Shown: piece by piece, positions 17,539 to 27,432 of the stretch
How the letters are laid out: every line of letters begins with the position of its first letter
Numbering within the stretch: the first letter of the stretch is position 1
Source of the DNA: Pedobacter jeongneungensis
GTDB lineage: Bacteria; Bacteroidota; Bacteroidia; Sphingobacteriales; Sphingobacteriaceae
Length of the DNA stretch: 64,000 bases
Assembly (NCBI RefSeq): GCF_000633455.1
Contig: NZ_AYMG01000003.1
Span: 162,913 to 226,912, forward strand
Direction: 5' to 3'
Position numbers and translations under genes: made by a program
The notes under the pieces: model-generated
Told to the model about the DNA's origin: nothing
Seen by the model: only the letters and a program-made list of their open reading frames with translations
Database searches by the model: none

Positions 17539-18480
17539 TTATTTGCTCTTTTCGAGTTTGTAATCTTTATGTACAATTAAAAAACTTGCACGTTCTTCTT
17601 TTTTGAAAGGATAATCCCAGTTGCCCTGGTAGGTAATTTTAGTTGGTAATTTATCTTCGCCAAAATAGCCCATTTCGATATTCATCTGTACATCAAAATC
17701 GAAAAGCATATTGCTGTATTTCATATCTACATATCGACCGAGAATATTAAAATTACGTTTATCAAAAATGGTCACCAATTCTTTAATCATGATGCCATCT
17801 TTGGTCCAGCTGCTTAAATCGGGCTTAACTGAAACCTTGAAACGATATACGGGAATGGAATCCAAGTAAGTACCGCTGGTAAATCCATAATCGTAATACT
17901 GGCGCATATTGGCCGAAAATATTTCGGTTTTACTGCCAATAAATGGAACTTTTACAGGTCGGCCAGGATTGAATATTAATGTTTTTAACTTGTCTTTATA
18001 ACTCTCGTTTGTTCCGCCTTTTCCATCAGCTTTAGGTGCATTGGGCACAAAATCGGTACTATAGGCATTCATAAAAATGTAATCGAACATTTCTACAGTG
18101 TACAACTGATATTTGCCGTTCTTTTTATAAATTTTACCGGTATCCTGTTTTACCAGGTATTCCATTTTATAAGGCCCGTTATTGTTGTGACGGATTTTAC
18201 GGTATATTTTCCCATCAACTTTATTCTTTTTATCGTAACTGTAAATCCTGTTTTCGGCAATGAAAGTATAACGTTTCATATCCCTGAACGACTGATAAAA
18301 AGAAGTATCGTACATTACCTTTCTGATAAAGGTTTCTACATTCAACTTTTCAGCTTTGATATTTACTGTAGAATCGAGTGTGATGGTTTTAATTGTATCA
18401 GGATTGAAACGTTTGATTTCCTGGGCAAAACCTTTATAAAAGAGCGGGATTAATAGTAAAAACAGAAATATTTTTTTCAT
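17539..18480 (-). CDS. Secreted protein of unknown function
   Basis: 313 residues with a clear signal peptide (MKKIFLFLLLIPLFYKGFAQ). I do not recognise the family. The mature protein is rich in Tyr, Lys and Asp and has repeated beta-type strands such as ENRIYSYDKKNKVDGKIYRK and GKIYKKNGKYQLYTVEMFDYI. The overall style is that of Bacteroidota periplasmic or outer-membrane-associated lipoprotein-sorting (LolA-like) or GLPGLI-like proteins, but no diagnostic motif is certain. It is 59 bases upstream of the serine hydrolase on the same strand. Confidence 0.6.
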   Translation of the reverse strand: MKKIFLFLLLIPLFYKGFAQEIKRFNPDTIKTITLDSTVNIKAEKLNVETFIRKVMYDTSFYQSFRDMKRYTFIAENRIYSYDKKNKVDGKIYRKIRHNNNGPYKMEYLVKQDTGKIYKKNGKYQLYTVEMFDYIFMNAYSTDFVPNAPKADGKGGTNESYKDKLKTLIFNPGRPVKVPFIGSKTEIFSANMRQYYDYGFTSGTYLDSIPVYRFKVSVKPDLSSWTKDGIMIKELVTIFDKRNFNILGRYVDMKYSNMLFDFDVQMNIEMGYFGEDKLPTKITYQGNWDYPFKKEERASFLIVHKDYKLEKSK

Positions 18481-18583
18481 GGAAGATAGATAAGTAAAGT
18501 GTAAGATGGAAAATGAATAATGTAAGATACATGTGGAGAAAACTTAACCCATCATCCACCTTACATATTTACATTTTACCTCT

Positions 18584-19768
18584 CTAGTTCCCTAGTTGTT
18601 TTAAAGCGATGTAAGCCATCAATCCTGTTGAAATTTTCAAGGCATCTTCATCAACATCAAATCGTGGGGTATGTACGGAATATTGTGTGTCTTTAGCTGC
18701 ATTTCCAGTACCTAAACGATAAAAACATGCATCTGTTATTTGCGAGTAGAAAGAAAAATCTTCAGCTGCCATCCAGATATCCAAATCGAGTACATTTTCT
18801 TTACCTAAAAAATCTTCAGCAAAAGCCCTTGCATTTGCAGTTAATTTTTCTTCATTGATCAAAAATGGATATCCCCTGTGAATATCGAAATCGCAGCTTC
18901 CACCCATGCTTTCAGCAATACCTTCAGCCATTTTTTTCATGCGTTTGTGTGCTTCATCTCTCCATTCTTCATCCAGAGTTCTGAAAGTACCTTCAATTTT
19001 TACTTCATTCGGAATAATGTTGGTTGCACCGTTGGCAATTACTTTACCAAAAGACAATACTGATGGAATACGTGGATCGGCATTGCGGCTCACTACCTGT
19101 TGCAAAGCTATAATGATATGTGAAGCGATTACAACCGGATCGATGTTTTGGTGTGGTTGTGCACCATGACCGCCTTTTCCGGTTACAGTAACATAAAGTT
19201 CGTCAGTCGAAGCCATGTAAATCCCTGAACGGAAACCCACTTTACCGGCATCAATTAATGGCATTACATGCTGACCAACAATATGATGTGGTTTTGGATT
19301 TTCGAGTACACCTTCTTTAATCATGATGCTTGCTCCACCTGGTAAAAGTTCTTCAGCAGGCTGAAAAATCAATTTAATGGTTCCTCCGAAATCATCTTTC
19401 ATTTGATTTAGGATATAAGCTGTCCCCAAAAGTGAAGAAGTGTGCACATCATGTCCGCAGGCATGCATTACTCCATGATTTTTAGAACGGTAAGGTTTAT
19501 CATTTGCTTCATGAATAGGTAAAGCATCCATATCGGCACGTAAGGCAATAACTTTATCAGAAGGCAGGTTTCCCTTAATCAACCCCACTACGCCTGTATT
19601 GGCACAATCGGTATATTCGATTCCCCATTTTTTTAATTTATCCTTGATGAACAATGAGGTTTCGAATTCTTTGAAAGATAATTCGGGATTGGCATGGATA
19701 TGTTGACGATAGCCTACTACATCGTTAAAAATGTGAGCGGCCAGTTCCTGTACTTTATTTTTGATCAT
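18584..19768 (-). CDS. M20-family amidohydrolase (N-acyl-amino-acid or hippurate hydrolase type)
   Basis: 394 residues. The di-metal centre is marked by ADMDALPIHE (about 79-88), HACGHDVHT (about 103-111) and FQPAEELLPGG (about 140-150). The dimerisation domain begins near 190 and metal-binding residues resume at WMAAEDFSFY near 344. The family removes acyl groups from amino acids or opens related amides in the cytosol; substrate cannot be read from sequence. Its start overlaps the end of the SPOR protein gene by 14 bases, so the two are translated from one message. Confidence 0.9.
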   Translation of the reverse strand: MIKNKVQELAAHIFNDVVGYRQHIHANPELSFKEFETSLFIKDKLKKWGIEYTDCANTGVVGLIKGNLPSDKVIALRADMDALPIHEANDKPYRSKNHGVMHACGHDVHTSSLLGTAYILNQMKDDFGGTIKLIFQPAEELLPGGASIMIKEGVLENPKPHHIVGQHVMPLIDAGKVGFRSGIYMASTDELYVTVTGKGGHGAQPHQNIDPVVIASHIIIALQQVVSRNADPRIPSVLSFGKVIANGATNIIPNEVKIEGTFRTLDEEWRDEAHKRMKKMAEGIAESMGGSCDFDIHRGYPFLINEEKLTANARAFAEDFLGKENVLDLDIWMAAEDFSFYSQITDACFYRLGTGNAAKDTQYSVHTPRFDVDEDALKISTGLMAYIALKQLGN

Positions 19769-20198
19769 TGGTTGTTGTGGTATCTAAAGTTGGTGCATTT
19801 ATTTTTTCCCTAAAAATAAACAGTGTAGGGAAAGATGATCTGAGTTCGTTAATGAGGCGTTGTGCCTCTAAGCGGCTCCTAAAATCGCCTACCCGAACAT
19901 AATAATTAGGTTCTTTATAAGTGAGGTATGTGTTTAATTGAGGATAAAGTCCTTTAAAACGGGCCTGCTCATTAAAAACTTCCCGCCGGTCTGATCCATA
20001 AAAAATCTGCACGCGGTAACCATAGGCAGAAACTATTGGTTTGCCAGGCTTAACCTCGCCAGAAGTTTTATAAACTTCGAGCCGCTTGGCAATTAAACTA
20101 TCGATTAAGGGATCTTTTATAACCGTTACTTCTCCTTTTTGCGCAAAAGCAGTTATGGTAAGAAATAAGCAAAATATAAAAGTTATTGTAGTTTTCAT
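19755..20198 (-). CDS. SPOR-domain protein with signal peptide
   Basis: I start it at the ATG at 20198 (MKTTITFIF), which gives a proper signal peptide ending at AFAQ; an ATG six codons earlier adds MPIILL. The C-terminal half (YGYRVQIFYGSDRREV through NYYVRVGDFRSRLEAQRLINELRSSFP) is a SPOR domain, a peptidoglycan-binding fold for denuded glycan strands. The product is 147 residues and probably periplasmic. It overlaps the amidohydrolase gene. The function of the pairing is unclear. Confidence 0.85.
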   Translation of the reverse strand: MKTTITFIFCLFLTITAFAQKGEVTVIKDPLIDSLIAKRLEVYKTSGEVKPGKPIVSAYGYRVQIFYGSDRREVFNEQARFKGLYPQLNTYLTYKEPNYYVRVGDFRSRLEAQRLINELRSSFPTLFIFREKINAPTLDTTTTNDQK

Positions 20199-20329
20199 GA
20201 GCAAAATAATTGGCATTTGGCTAGCAGACCTACCTGCTCACTTCTTCTTAACAACAAGAATGCCGAAATCGTTGCAAAAATCGGCATTCTTTATGGGTTA
20301 AGCAAATCGTTATTATTTGGGAGAAAATT

Positions 20330-20722
20330 TTAAAGGGTATAGGGATTAGAAGCCTTTAGTTGCGGTATCTTTTCAAAGTCTTTAGCATTTCTTGTGATGA
20401 GTGTAAGTTCATTCACGATAGCTGTTGCAGCAATTATTGCATCCGGTAATTTTAGGTTATAATATTTGCGTACCTCTACAGTTTGATTCTTAATTTCCTG
20501 GCTTAGTTCATACACATAAGAATCTTTAATAAAGTCTCTTAATATGAGTAAATCGTTTTCAGTAGCAGTTTTCCAGCAAAGGAGTTCAATTTCCGTGATC
20601 GCAGAAATTGCAGGCTGGTTAGTTGATATAATATTGTCAATAAACTTTTCAGCTGTTGGTGTAAATTGCCTTTGAAGGAAATAGATTACAGTGTTGGTAT
20701 CCCAAAGATAATTTATTCCCAC
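20330..20722 (-). CDS. vapC: PIN-domain toxin, VapC-like
   Basis: 130 residues with the PIN-domain plan: Asp8 in YLWDTNTVI, a Glu in SAITEIELL near 43 and Asp near 93 in KLPDAIIAATA. VapC toxins are Mg-dependent ribonucleases that cut tRNA or rRNA when freed from their antitoxin. The gene overlaps the upstream small gene by 10 bases, the usual antitoxin-first arrangement. The pair is isolated among chromosomal genes with no mobile-element signs nearby. Confidence 0.85.
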   Translation of the reverse strand: MGINYLWDTNTVIYFLQRQFTPTAEKFIDNIISTNQPAISAITEIELLCWKTATENDLLILRDFIKDSYVYELSQEIKNQTVEVRKYYNLKLPDAIIAATAIVNELTLITRNAKDFEKIPQLKASNPYTL

Positions 20723-20925
20723 TCGTTTCGTATATTATTTAATTGTTCATCAACTTCCGAAATCGACTGTTTTTGCATCGAGCCCTTATATTTTGAGATC
20801 AGATCGTTACCATAGATATCCTGAGTGTTAGAATCTCTTCTCAAGCGAATAACTTTAAGCAATTCTAAATCTTTTAAAAGATCTAATGCTCTATCATTTA
20901 AAATATCTACTGTTACAGTTCTCAT
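20713..20925 (-). CDS. Antitoxin of the PIN-domain toxin
   Basis: About 70 residues from the ATG at 20925 (MRTVTVDILNDRALDLLKDLE). An in-frame extension to 20958 starts with hydrophobic residues unlike an antitoxin and was not used. The first half is the type found in Bacteroidota antitoxins paired with PIN toxins; the second half is charged and ends in DEQLNNIRNEWE, suited to wrapping the toxin. It probably binds its own promoter region between 20926 and 21060. The family name is inferred from pairing. Confidence 0.75.
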   Translation of the reverse strand: MRTVTVDILNDRALDLLKDLELLKVIRLRRDSNTQDIYGNDLISKYKGSMQKQSISEVDEQLNNIRNEWE

Positions 20926-21029
20926 ACTCAAAAATACTAAAAATATAAATGATATCAATAAATGAACGCTGTAATCCTTTACCTCCCATTTCTGTCAACT
21001 CATAAAATTGATTAGGTAAATTAATTTAT

Positions 21030-21058
21030 AGATTTCTCCACTACGGTCGAAATGACGA
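21030..21058. repeat. Fragment of the TTTCG palindromic repeat
   Basis: GATTTCTCC...GGTCGAAATGACG, a short right half-unit of the family at 46706-46792, lies upstream of the antitoxin gene. Confidence 0.5.
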
Positions 21059-21092
21059 CTTTTCTATCAAATATTATTAATTAAGGAAATCT

Positions 21093-21126
21093 AAAAAGCC
21101 AGATTACTTTCGAAACCTGGCTTTTT
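21093..21126 (-). terminator. Terminator of the PEGA lipoprotein gene
   Basis: AAAAAGCCAG (21093-21102) pairs with CTGGCTTTTT (21117-21126). On the minus strand the stem ends in a T run directly downstream of the lipoprotein stop codon; the symmetry would also allow function on the plus strand. Confidence 0.75.
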
Positions 21127-21152
21127 GAATTATTTCCATTAAGAGAATTAAA

Positions 21153-21530
21153 TTAATTCGCTTTCTTTTGCTCTAAGGTAAACTCGTAAACTTTTGGGTC
21201 GTATTTCATCATTGCACCTGTTGCAATATCAACAATAAAACCAGGAATGAATAATAGATTTACCACAGATACAGCATTAAAGGTAGTTTGAGGCTGGAAT
21301 GTTTTGGTTTCGTAACCATCAAGTTTTAATGTGATCGTTTGTCCGGTAAATCCTTTTTTTAAGGGAACAGCCATAGGTGTTACACCGGCTTTAACACCAT
21401 CTACTTCGATAGCAGCGGCTGGAGGATTGGAATTGATTTGAACGGTTTGTTTTGTACCCGTAAAAATGGTGGCGCAGCTCGAGAGCAGCAATGTCGCTGA
21501 AACAGCGGCAATGTTAAAAATTCTTTTCAT
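21153..21530 (-). CDS. PEGA-domain lipoprotein
   Basis: 125 residues with a lipobox LSSC (Cys19) after a typical signal peptide. Residues about 30-70 (VQINSNPPAAAIEVDGVKAGVTP...TLKLDGYETKTF) form a PEGA domain, a small beta fold common in surface proteins. The C-terminal half has a hydrophobic segment (VVNLLFIPGFIVDIATGAM) as in E. coli-type small PEGA lipoproteins that lie against the membrane. Function unknown. It is a single-gene unit with its own terminator. Confidence 0.8.
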   Translation of the reverse strand: MKRIFNIAAVSATLLLSSCATIFTGTKQTVQINSNPPAAAIEVDGVKAGVTPMAVPLKKGFTGQTITLKLDGYETKTFQPQTTFNAVSVVNLLFIPGFIVDIATGAMMKYDPKVYEFTLEQKKAN

Positions 21531-21763
21531 TTGTGTGTGTTTGTGTGTGTTCTTACTCTTATGGCTTTTCGGTTACGCCCCGTTTTTTATGGTTTCTGGA
21601 CTCCATTTTTCATTTTTATTGATCATCAAGAAACTGCCTACCAGTTTCGAATTGATCTAGTTGGATATTAAACAGTATATACTGCCGGCACTATTGAGAT
21701 TGTAAAATCTAAGTCAATAAATATAGGAGTTAATTTGAAAATTAAAAATTTAGTTATAAAAAA

Positions 21764-21787
21764 GCCCCGACATTTTTTTGTCGGGGC
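21764..21787 (-). terminator. Terminator of secA
   Basis: GCCCCGAC (21764-21771) pairs with GTCGGGGC (21780-21787) around a T-rich loop; reading on the minus strand, a run of T follows the stem. It lies 24 bases beyond the secA stop codon. Confidence 0.85.
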
Positions 21788-21810
21788 CTGGTATGCAATA
21801 TATTTTCTAA

Positions 21811-24800
21811 TTATAAATTAGCACCGTGGCAGTTTTTGTATTTTTTACCGCTACCACATGGGCAAGGTTCGTTTCTGCCAACTGTTGCTTCTTTACGGAT
21901 CGGCTGTTGTGGAACGGCTTCACGGGTATCACCAAACTCAATGCCTGGTTCTTCTCTGCCAAACTCCTGTTTAGTAGTTTGCAACTTCGGCTGTTTTACC
22001 GGAGCTGGTGCTTCCCTCACCTGATCTGGTTCTTGCTGCACCGGGATACCACCTTTATATAAGAAACTTACTACTTCTTTATTTACCGCATTAAGCATGT
22101 TTTTAAATAAGTTAAAGGCCTCCATTTTATAAATTACCAATGGATCTTTCTGCTCATAAACTGCATTTTGTACCGATTGCTTCAAATCGTCCATTTCGCG
22201 TAAATGCTCTTTCCAGCTATCATCGATCAAAGCTAAAACAATGGTTTTTTCGAATGAACGAACCACTTCTTTTCCTTTATTATCAATTGCTTTCTTTAAA
22301 TCAACGGCTACCTGGATACCACGGATACCATCGGTAAAAGGCACTACAATCTGCTCAATATGCTCTCCGCGCTCCTCGTAAACCTGGGTTAAAACAGGTA
22401 ATGATTGCTGAATAATAGCTTCTGATTTACGTGCGTAAAATGCTTCAGCCTCTTCAAACAACCTTTCGGTTAACTGAGGGATGCTGGTTGAGGTGAATTC
22501 TTTTTCGGTAATGGCCGTATCTAAAGAGAAGTTTTTGATCACCTCTAGTTTAAAGCCATCGAAATTTCCTTCTTGTTTATATTCGCTTACAATATCTTCG
22601 GCAACATCGAAAACCATATTGTTCATATCCACATCTAAACGTTCTCCAAATAAAGCGTTTTTACGTTTAGCGTAAATTACCGTACGTTGTGAGTTCATCA
22701 CATCATCATACTCCAATAAACGTTTACGGATACCAAAGTTGTTTTCTTCTACTTTTTTCTGTGCACGCTCGATTGATTTGGTAATCATAGAGTGTTGAAT
22801 CACTTCACCATCTTCGATTCCCATACGTACCATGATACCAGAGATACGCTCTGAACCAAATAAACGCATTAAGTTATCTTCTAATGAAACGAAGAACTGA
22901 GACGAACCCGGATCGCCCTGACGACCTGCACGACCACGTAACTGCCTGTCAACACGACGGGACTCGTGACGCTCGGTACCTACAATGGCTAAACCACCAG
23001 CTTCTTTAACACCTGCACCCAATTTAATATCGGTACCACGACCAGCCATGTTGGTTGCAATGGTTACGGTTCCGGCCTGACCAGCTTCGGCAACGATATC
23101 GGCCTCTTTCTGGTGCATTTTAGCGTTCAATACGTTGTGTTTGATACCACGGAGTTTAAGCATACGGCTTAATAATTCCGAAATCTCTACAGAGGTGGTA
23201 CCCACCAATACCGGACGACCAGCTTTTGGCTCCAATTGTCCTGTTTGAGGGTTAACCGCAGGGATTAAAGCACCTTTAGCATCTAATTTAGGTACGGCCC
23301 TGCCAATTTGATCGTATTTAACAACCGGCTTACCATCTTTTTGCTTAACCTTTCCTTCTTTATCCAATTCATATTCTGTTTCGTAATGAGAATATGGGAA
23401 AACAAGAAATTGTATTTCTGAAGCAACAGCATTATATTTCTCACGAACGGTACGGTAAACGTAATCCTGCTCATCATTTCTGGAGATATTTCTGTTGGTT
23501 GGAATTTCTACCACATCTAATTTATAGATCGACCAAAACTCGCCGGCTTCTGTTGTTGCAGTACCCGTCATACCACAAAGCTTGTGGTACATACGGAAGT
23601 AATTTTGCAGGGTTACTGTTGCATAAGTCTGCGTAGCATCCTCAACCTTTACATTTTCTTTTGCTTCAATTGCCTGGTGTAAACCATCAGAGTAACGGCG
23701 GCCATCCATAATACGACCGGTTTGCTCATCAACAATTTTGATTTTTCCCTCGTCGATGATGTACTCTACATCAATTTCGAATAAGGTATAAGCTTTTAAC
23801 AATTGGTTTACCGAGTGGATACGTTCTGCCTTAACAGAATAATCGCGCATTAAAGCGTCTTTCTGAACAACTTTTTCTTCTAAAGGCAGGTCAGATTTTT
23901 CTAATTCGGCAACTTCAGTACCTACATCAGGCAATACAAAGAAATGTGGATCTTCGCCCGATTGGGTAATCAGTTCGATACCTTTTTCGGTTAACTCAAC
24001 CTGGTTGTTTTTCTCATCGATATAGAAATACAATTCAGAATCTACCTTTGGCATATTCTTAGATTGATCTGCCATATAGTGGTTTTCGGTTTTTAATAAC
24101 AAACCACGAACGCCACTTTCACTTAAAAATTTAATTAAAGCTTTATTTTTTGGCAAACCACGGTAAGCACGTAATAGTGCTAAACCACCTTCGCCTTCTT
24201 CAGTTCCGCTATTACCAGCATTGATTAATTTTTTAGCCTCGTTTAATGCCTGGGTTACATAAGCTTTTTGTGCATTAACCAAACGCTCAATACGTGGTTT
24301 TAATTCATAAAACTCATGCTCATCGCCGCGTGGAATCGGACCAGAAATAATTAAAGGGGTACGGGCATCATCAATCAAAACTGAATCGACCTCATCCACC
24401 ATCGCAAAGTGCAGCTTGCGCTGTACCAGTTGGTCTGGCGTTTGCGACATATTGTCACGCAGGTAATCAAAACCAAACTCGTTATTGGTTCCGTAAGTAA
24501 TATCTGCGGCATAAGCTTTTCTTCTTTCTTCAGAGTTTGGCTCATGTTTATCAATACAATCAACACTTAAGCCGTGGAACTCGAATAAAGGACCATTCCA
24601 CTCACTATCACGACGGGCCAGGTAATCATTCACCGTTACAATGTGCACACCTTGTCCGGCCAATGCATTTAAATAAGCCGGTAAGGTACTCACCAGCGTT
24701 TTACCCTCACCAGTAGCCATCTCAGCAATTTTACCGCTGTGTAATACAATACCACCAATTAACTGTACATCATAATGTACCATGTTCCAGGCAACTTCCG

Positions 24801-25287
24801 TTCCGGCAGCATCCCATTTATTGGCCCACTGTGCTTTATCACCAATAATTTTTACGTTATTTCTGCGCGCTGCGTAATCTCTATCAAACTGGGTTGCAGT
24901 AACCTCTAAATAATCGTTTTCGCTTAAACGGCGTGAAGTTTCTTTAATTACAGCAAATGCCTCCGGAAGGATTTCCAAAAGTACTTTTTCTAATTCTGCA
25001 TCACGGTCTTTACCTAAGGCATCAACCTGATCGTAAATGGCTGTTTTTTCGTGAAGATCTAAACTTTCACTTTCCGCGTCAGCTTTTAAAGCTGCAATTT
25101 TTCCATCAATCTCAGTTAAGAAAGCAGAAATCTTCTCCTTAAATTCTATAGTTTTACCACGTAACTCATCATTGCTTAACGCAGACAGCTTACTGTAGTG
25201 TTCGTTAATTTTAACAACCAATGGCTGAATAGCCTTTATATCTCTTTCTGATTTACTTCCGAAAACCTTCGCTAAAAATCCTAACAT
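21811..25287 (-). CDS. secA: Preprotein translocase ATPase SecA
   Basis: 1158 residues, longer than E. coli SecA (901) as is usual for Bacteroidota. The ATPase core shows [16 protein letters not shown] (Walker A, about 188), [16 protein letters not shown] (DEAD-like, about 297) and [12 protein letters not shown] with [12 protein letters not shown] (second motor half, about 745-800). Extra sequence lies around 330-415 ([20 protein letters not shown] region) within the first half. The C-terminus carries the zinc-binding [15 protein letters not shown]. SecA drives protein export through SecYEG. A strong terminator follows. Confidence 0.97.
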   Translation of the reverse strand: MLGFLAKVFGSKSERDIKAIQPLVVKINEHYSKLSALSNDELRGKTIEFKEKISAFLTEIDGKIAALKADAESESLDLHEKTAIYDQVDALGKDRDAELEKVLLEILPEAFAVIKETSRRLSENDYLEVTATQFDRDYAARRNNVKIIGDKAQWANKWDAAGTEVAWNMVHYDVQLIGGIVLHSGKIAEMATGEGKTLVSTLPAYLNALAGQGVHIVTVNDYLARRDSEWNGPLFEFHGLSVDCIDKHEPNSEERRKAYAADITYGTNNEFGFDYLRDNMSQTPDQLVQRKLHFAMVDEVDSVLIDDARTPLIISGPIPRGDEHEFYELKPRIERLVNAQKAYVTQALNEAKKLINAGNSGTEEGEGGLALLRAYRGLPKNKALIKFLSESGVRGLLLKTENHYMADQSKNMPKVDSELYFYIDEKNNQVELTEKGIELITQSGEDPHFFVLPDVGTEVAELEKSDLPLEEKVVQKDALMRDYSVKAERIHSVNQLLKAYTLFEIDVEYIIDEGKIKIVDEQTGRIMDGRRYSDGLHQAIEAKENVKVEDATQTYATVTLQNYFRMYHKLCGMTGTATTEAGEFWSIYKLDVVEIPTNRNISRNDEQDYVYRTVREKYNAVASEIQFLVFPYSHYETEYELDKEGKVKQKDGKPVVKYDQIGRAVPKLDAKGALIPAVNPQTGQLEPKAGRPVLVGTTSVEISELLSRMLKLRGIKHNVLNAKMHQKEADIVAEAGQAGTVTIATNMAGRGTDIKLGAGVKEAGGLAIVGTERHESRRVDRQLRGRAGRQGDPGSSQFFVSLEDNLMRLFGSERISGIMVRMGIEDGEVIQHSMITKSIERAQKKVEENNFGIRKRLLEYDDVMNSQRTVIYAKRKNALFGERLDVDMNNMVFDVAEDIVSEYKQEGNFDGFKLEVIKNFSLDTAITEKEFTSTSIPQLTERLFEEAEAFYARKSEAIIQQSLPVLTQVYEERGEHIEQIVVPFTDGIRGIQVAVDLKKAIDNKGKEVVRSFEKTIVLALIDDSWKEHLREMDDLKQSVQNAVYEQKDPLVIYKMEAFNLFKNMLNAVNKEVVSFLYKGGIPVQQEPDQVREAPAPVKQPKLQTTKQEFGREEPGIEFGDTREAVPQQPIRKEATVGRNEPCPCGSGKKYKNCHGANL

Positions 25288-25393
25288 TATAATATTTTAA
25301 ATCGTATTTATTATTAAAAAAATGGAGTATTACAACAACTAAGCCATTGTCTTTATTAAGTCAGTTTGGCAGTTGCTGGTATAAATGGGGCAC

Positions 25394-25413
25394 AAAACCT
25401 TATAAAAGGTTTT
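25394..25413 (-). terminator. Weak terminator between small secreted gene and secA
   Basis: AAAACCTT (25394-25401) can pair with AAGGTTTT (25406-25413). It lies between the stop at 25428 and the secA start at 25287. The stem is AT-rich, so termination may be partial. Confidence 0.4.
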
Positions 25414-25427
25414 TTAAGAAAAGAGAA

Positions 25428-25727
25428 TTAAGGACTGTTGTTCTTAGGTTTTTTCCTGATTGTTAAATCAGAAATTACTTGATTGATACTTACATATTTT
25501 GCAACTTTTAATTGGGATTGAGTTCCAATTAAAGCCAGCCTGGTGTATGATAACAGATAAGGATTTCGGTCTTCATTAAGTTGGACCGAGGCTTTACCAG
25601 CGGCATTAACGCTGATATTGTGCTCATTACAATATTCATTTAATATCCTTAGCCCTTCAACACGTTCGGCTTTTGCCAAGTGTGTTAAGCTAAAAAATAC
25701 AAGCGATATGGTAACCAGGTGTTTCAT
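25428..25727 (-). CDS. Small secreted protein of unknown function
   Basis: 99 residues from ATG 25727, which starts a normal signal peptide (MKHLVTISLVFFSLTHLAKA); the upstream ATG at 25739 only adds MPLL. The mature part is about 80 residues, with RILNEYCNEHNISVNAAGKASVQLNEDRNPYL near its start and a basic tail (IRKKPKNNSP). I recognise no family. A single Cys makes intramolecular disulfides impossible. It lies upstream of secA on the same strand, about 140 bases away. Confidence 0.5.
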   Translation of the reverse strand: MKHLVTISLVFFSLTHLAKAERVEGLRILNEYCNEHNISVNAAGKASVQLNEDRNPYLLSYTRLALIGTQSQLKVAKYVSINQVISDLTIRKKPKNNSP

Positions 25728-25840
25728 TAATAGCGGCAAAGCTAGTTTTAATCTTTTATAAAAAGAAATTACAGCTTAGCAAAAAGCATACCTCAATTTT
25801 TTCAGCCACTTATTCATTCTAAAATATATTATTGCCATCG

Positions 25841-25965
25841 TGTTTTATAATGTTGCACCTGCATTTTATATTATCGCTTGTTCATTCTATATTAGCGCAT
25901 GTGCTTTTTATTTTATTGCATATGCTTTTTATGTTATCGCATTCGTATTTTATATTATTGCATCC
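25841..25965. repeat. Tandem array of degenerate 21-bp units
   Basis: Five units of exactly 21 bases run from 25861 to 25965 (starts at 25861, 25882, 25903, 25924, 25945), each near the pattern GcatTTTTATaTTATcGCATnn, and a sixth, 20-base, degenerate unit precedes them. Because 21 is a multiple of three, frames through it read as repeated FYxIAxx heptads, but no start or conserved protein supports translation. It lies in the 394-base gap between two divergent genes, upstream of the dioxygenase gene. Confidence 0.7.
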
Positions 25966-26120
25966 GCAATATGCATTCTGCTTAACAGATTTCTTCACTA
26001 TGGTAGAAATGACGATTTTTCGAAACCTTTAACGTTTCAAACTACACGTTTGTCGATACATTTGTTACAATTAATCCTTTTTCATGCAATTTTAATTCAA
26101 CGAAACAAAACGCATTGACT

Positions 26121-26852
26121 ATGGAAAGAAAAAATTTCATCAGAAGCTTAATGATCGGAGCCATCTCAACTCCGGTGATTATTGAGGCCTGCAAAAAAAG
26201 CAGCATCACCGATGGATCGGATACATCAGGATCGGGTACCGCCGGAACAACAACGAGCACTAACGGAACCTGTACGGTAGCCCCAACAGAAACCGAAGGA
26301 CCTTTTCCAACAAAAGTACCGGCATCGTACGTACGCAGCGATATTACCGATGGACGTACAGGTTACAAATTAACTGCAAAAATCACCATCGGCAACCTAA
26401 ACAACAGTTGTGCAGGTTTGGCTGGAGCGATAGTAGACATCTGGCATTGTGATGCAGAAGGCAATTATTCTGAATACGGAGGAAGTGGTATGCAGAGTAC
26501 CAATTATCAATCGGTACACTTTTTACGCGGTCGCCAAACCACCGATGCGAACGGACTGGTAACATTTACCTCAATTTTCCCAGGATGGTACAGTGGCCGG
26601 GCTACGCATATCCATGTGCACGTTTACAATGCTGCAGGCACATCATTAATGGTAACGCAGATTGCTTTTCCTGAAGGTGCGGGAACATCTTTGGCCCTGG
26701 TAAACGGTTATACCAAAGGCATGACGGGCTATACCTATAATAATGCCGATAATGTTTTTAGTGATGATAAAACAGGGTTAGAAATTGCAACGGTAAGCGG
26801 AACATTGGCAGCTGGTTTCAACCTTACCTTTAAAGTGAATGTTAAAGCATAG
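26121..26852 (+). CDS. Intradiol ring-cleavage dioxygenase, Tat-lipoprotein-like
   Basis: I use the ATG at 26121 (MERKNFIRSL), giving 243 residues; an in-frame TTG lies two codons earlier. The N-terminus holds a hydrophobic signal and a lipobox-like IIEAC (Cys24). The domain has the iron ligands of protocatechuate 3,4-dioxygenase-type enzymes: Tyr116 in DAEGNYSEY, Tyr157 in PGWYSGR, His163 and His165 in THIHVHV. Such enzymes open catechol rings between the two hydroxyls. Secreted, surface-attached forms are common in soil bacteria and of uncertain substrate. No catabolic partner genes are nearby. Confidence 0.88.
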   Translation: MERKNFIRSLMIGAISTPVIIEACKKSSITDGSDTSGSGTAGTTTSTNGTCTVAPTETEGPFPTKVPASYVRSDITDGRTGYKLTAKITIGNLNNSCAGLAGAIVDIWHCDAEGNYSEYGGSGMQSTNYQSVHFLRGRQTTDANGLVTFTSIFPGWYSGRATHIHVHVYNAAGTSLMVTQIAFPEGAGTSLALVNGYTKGMTGYTYNNADNVFSDDKTGLEIATVSGTLAAGFNLTFKVNVKA

Positions 26853-26883
26853 TATATCCTTATAATTGTTTTATTTTTATGAA

Positions 26884-26911
26884 GGCGCTAGGATTTCTTA
26901 GCGTCTTTTTT
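26884..26911 (+). terminator. Terminator of the dioxygenase gene
   Basis: CGCTA (26886-26890) pairs with TAGCG (26899-26903) within a longer imperfect stem and is followed by CTTTTTTT. It separates the dioxygenase from the next two genes. Confidence 0.6.
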
Positions 26912-26922
26912 AATTTTATGCC

Positions 26923-27429
26923 ATGTCGAAAAAAGTGATTACGCTGTGCTATCGAAAAATAATTGATGCAAGCAATGCCAACCCCTGGGATAAGTTTGTA
27001 CATGAAGATAGTTTTGCAGAGTTCAAAATGCAGGCTCAGTATTATAATCAGGAACAACAGTTTAGTACTTTTGCCGAAATGCTGGTAAATGTTCCCGAAG
27101 CTGATAAACTACATTTTCTGGTTAGTGCAGCCATTACGGGATATTTAAGACAGTTAAATGGAATTATACCAGATATACTGGATAACTTAGGCAGGCGTTT
27201 TTTGACTTTTGAAAATTTTAAGTTCGAAATCATTAATTCTGATATTAATGATCATGAGAAACATAAAGTGGCGATCAATTTCTTTTCAAAACCGTTGATT
27301 TGGCACGATACGATTGACAATATGTTATTGGTATCGCAGTTTAAAGAAACAGATGAAGATGAAATTTTCACCAATCTTTTTCAGTTACAGCAATTTGTAA
27401 GTATTCACTCCATAAAAGACATTGATTAA
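26923..27429 (+). CDS. Protein of unknown function, coupled to pirin-like cupin
   Basis: 168 residues, no signal peptide or membrane segment. I do not recognise the family. The sequence is rich in Phe, Asn and Asp and looks like an alpha/beta cytosolic protein (WDKFVHEDSFAEFKMQAQYYNQEQ early; KVAINFFSKPLIWHDTIDNMLLVSQF late). The next gene begins three bases after its stop codon, so the two are almost surely one operon. Its start is only about 20 bases after the terminator of the preceding gene. Confidence 0.6.
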   Translation: MSKKVITLCYRKIIDASNANPWDKFVHEDSFAEFKMQAQYYNQEQQFSTFAEMLVNVPEADKLHFLVSAAITGYLRQLNGIIPDILDNLGRRFLTFENFKFEIINSDINDHEKHKVAINFFSKPLIWHDTIDNMLLVSQFKETDEDEIFTNLFQLQQFVSIHSIKDID

Positions 27430-27432
27430 GAG

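Noticed and set aside
20330..20925. Toxin-antitoxin pair as part of a mobile island
   Set aside because: No integrase, transposase, tRNA or direct repeats flank it; it looks like a stable chromosomal pair.
25832..26118. Hydrophobic frames with FYxIA heptads resembling membrane peptides
   Set aside because: They come from the 21-bp tandem repeat; there is no convincing start and the heptads follow from the DNA period.
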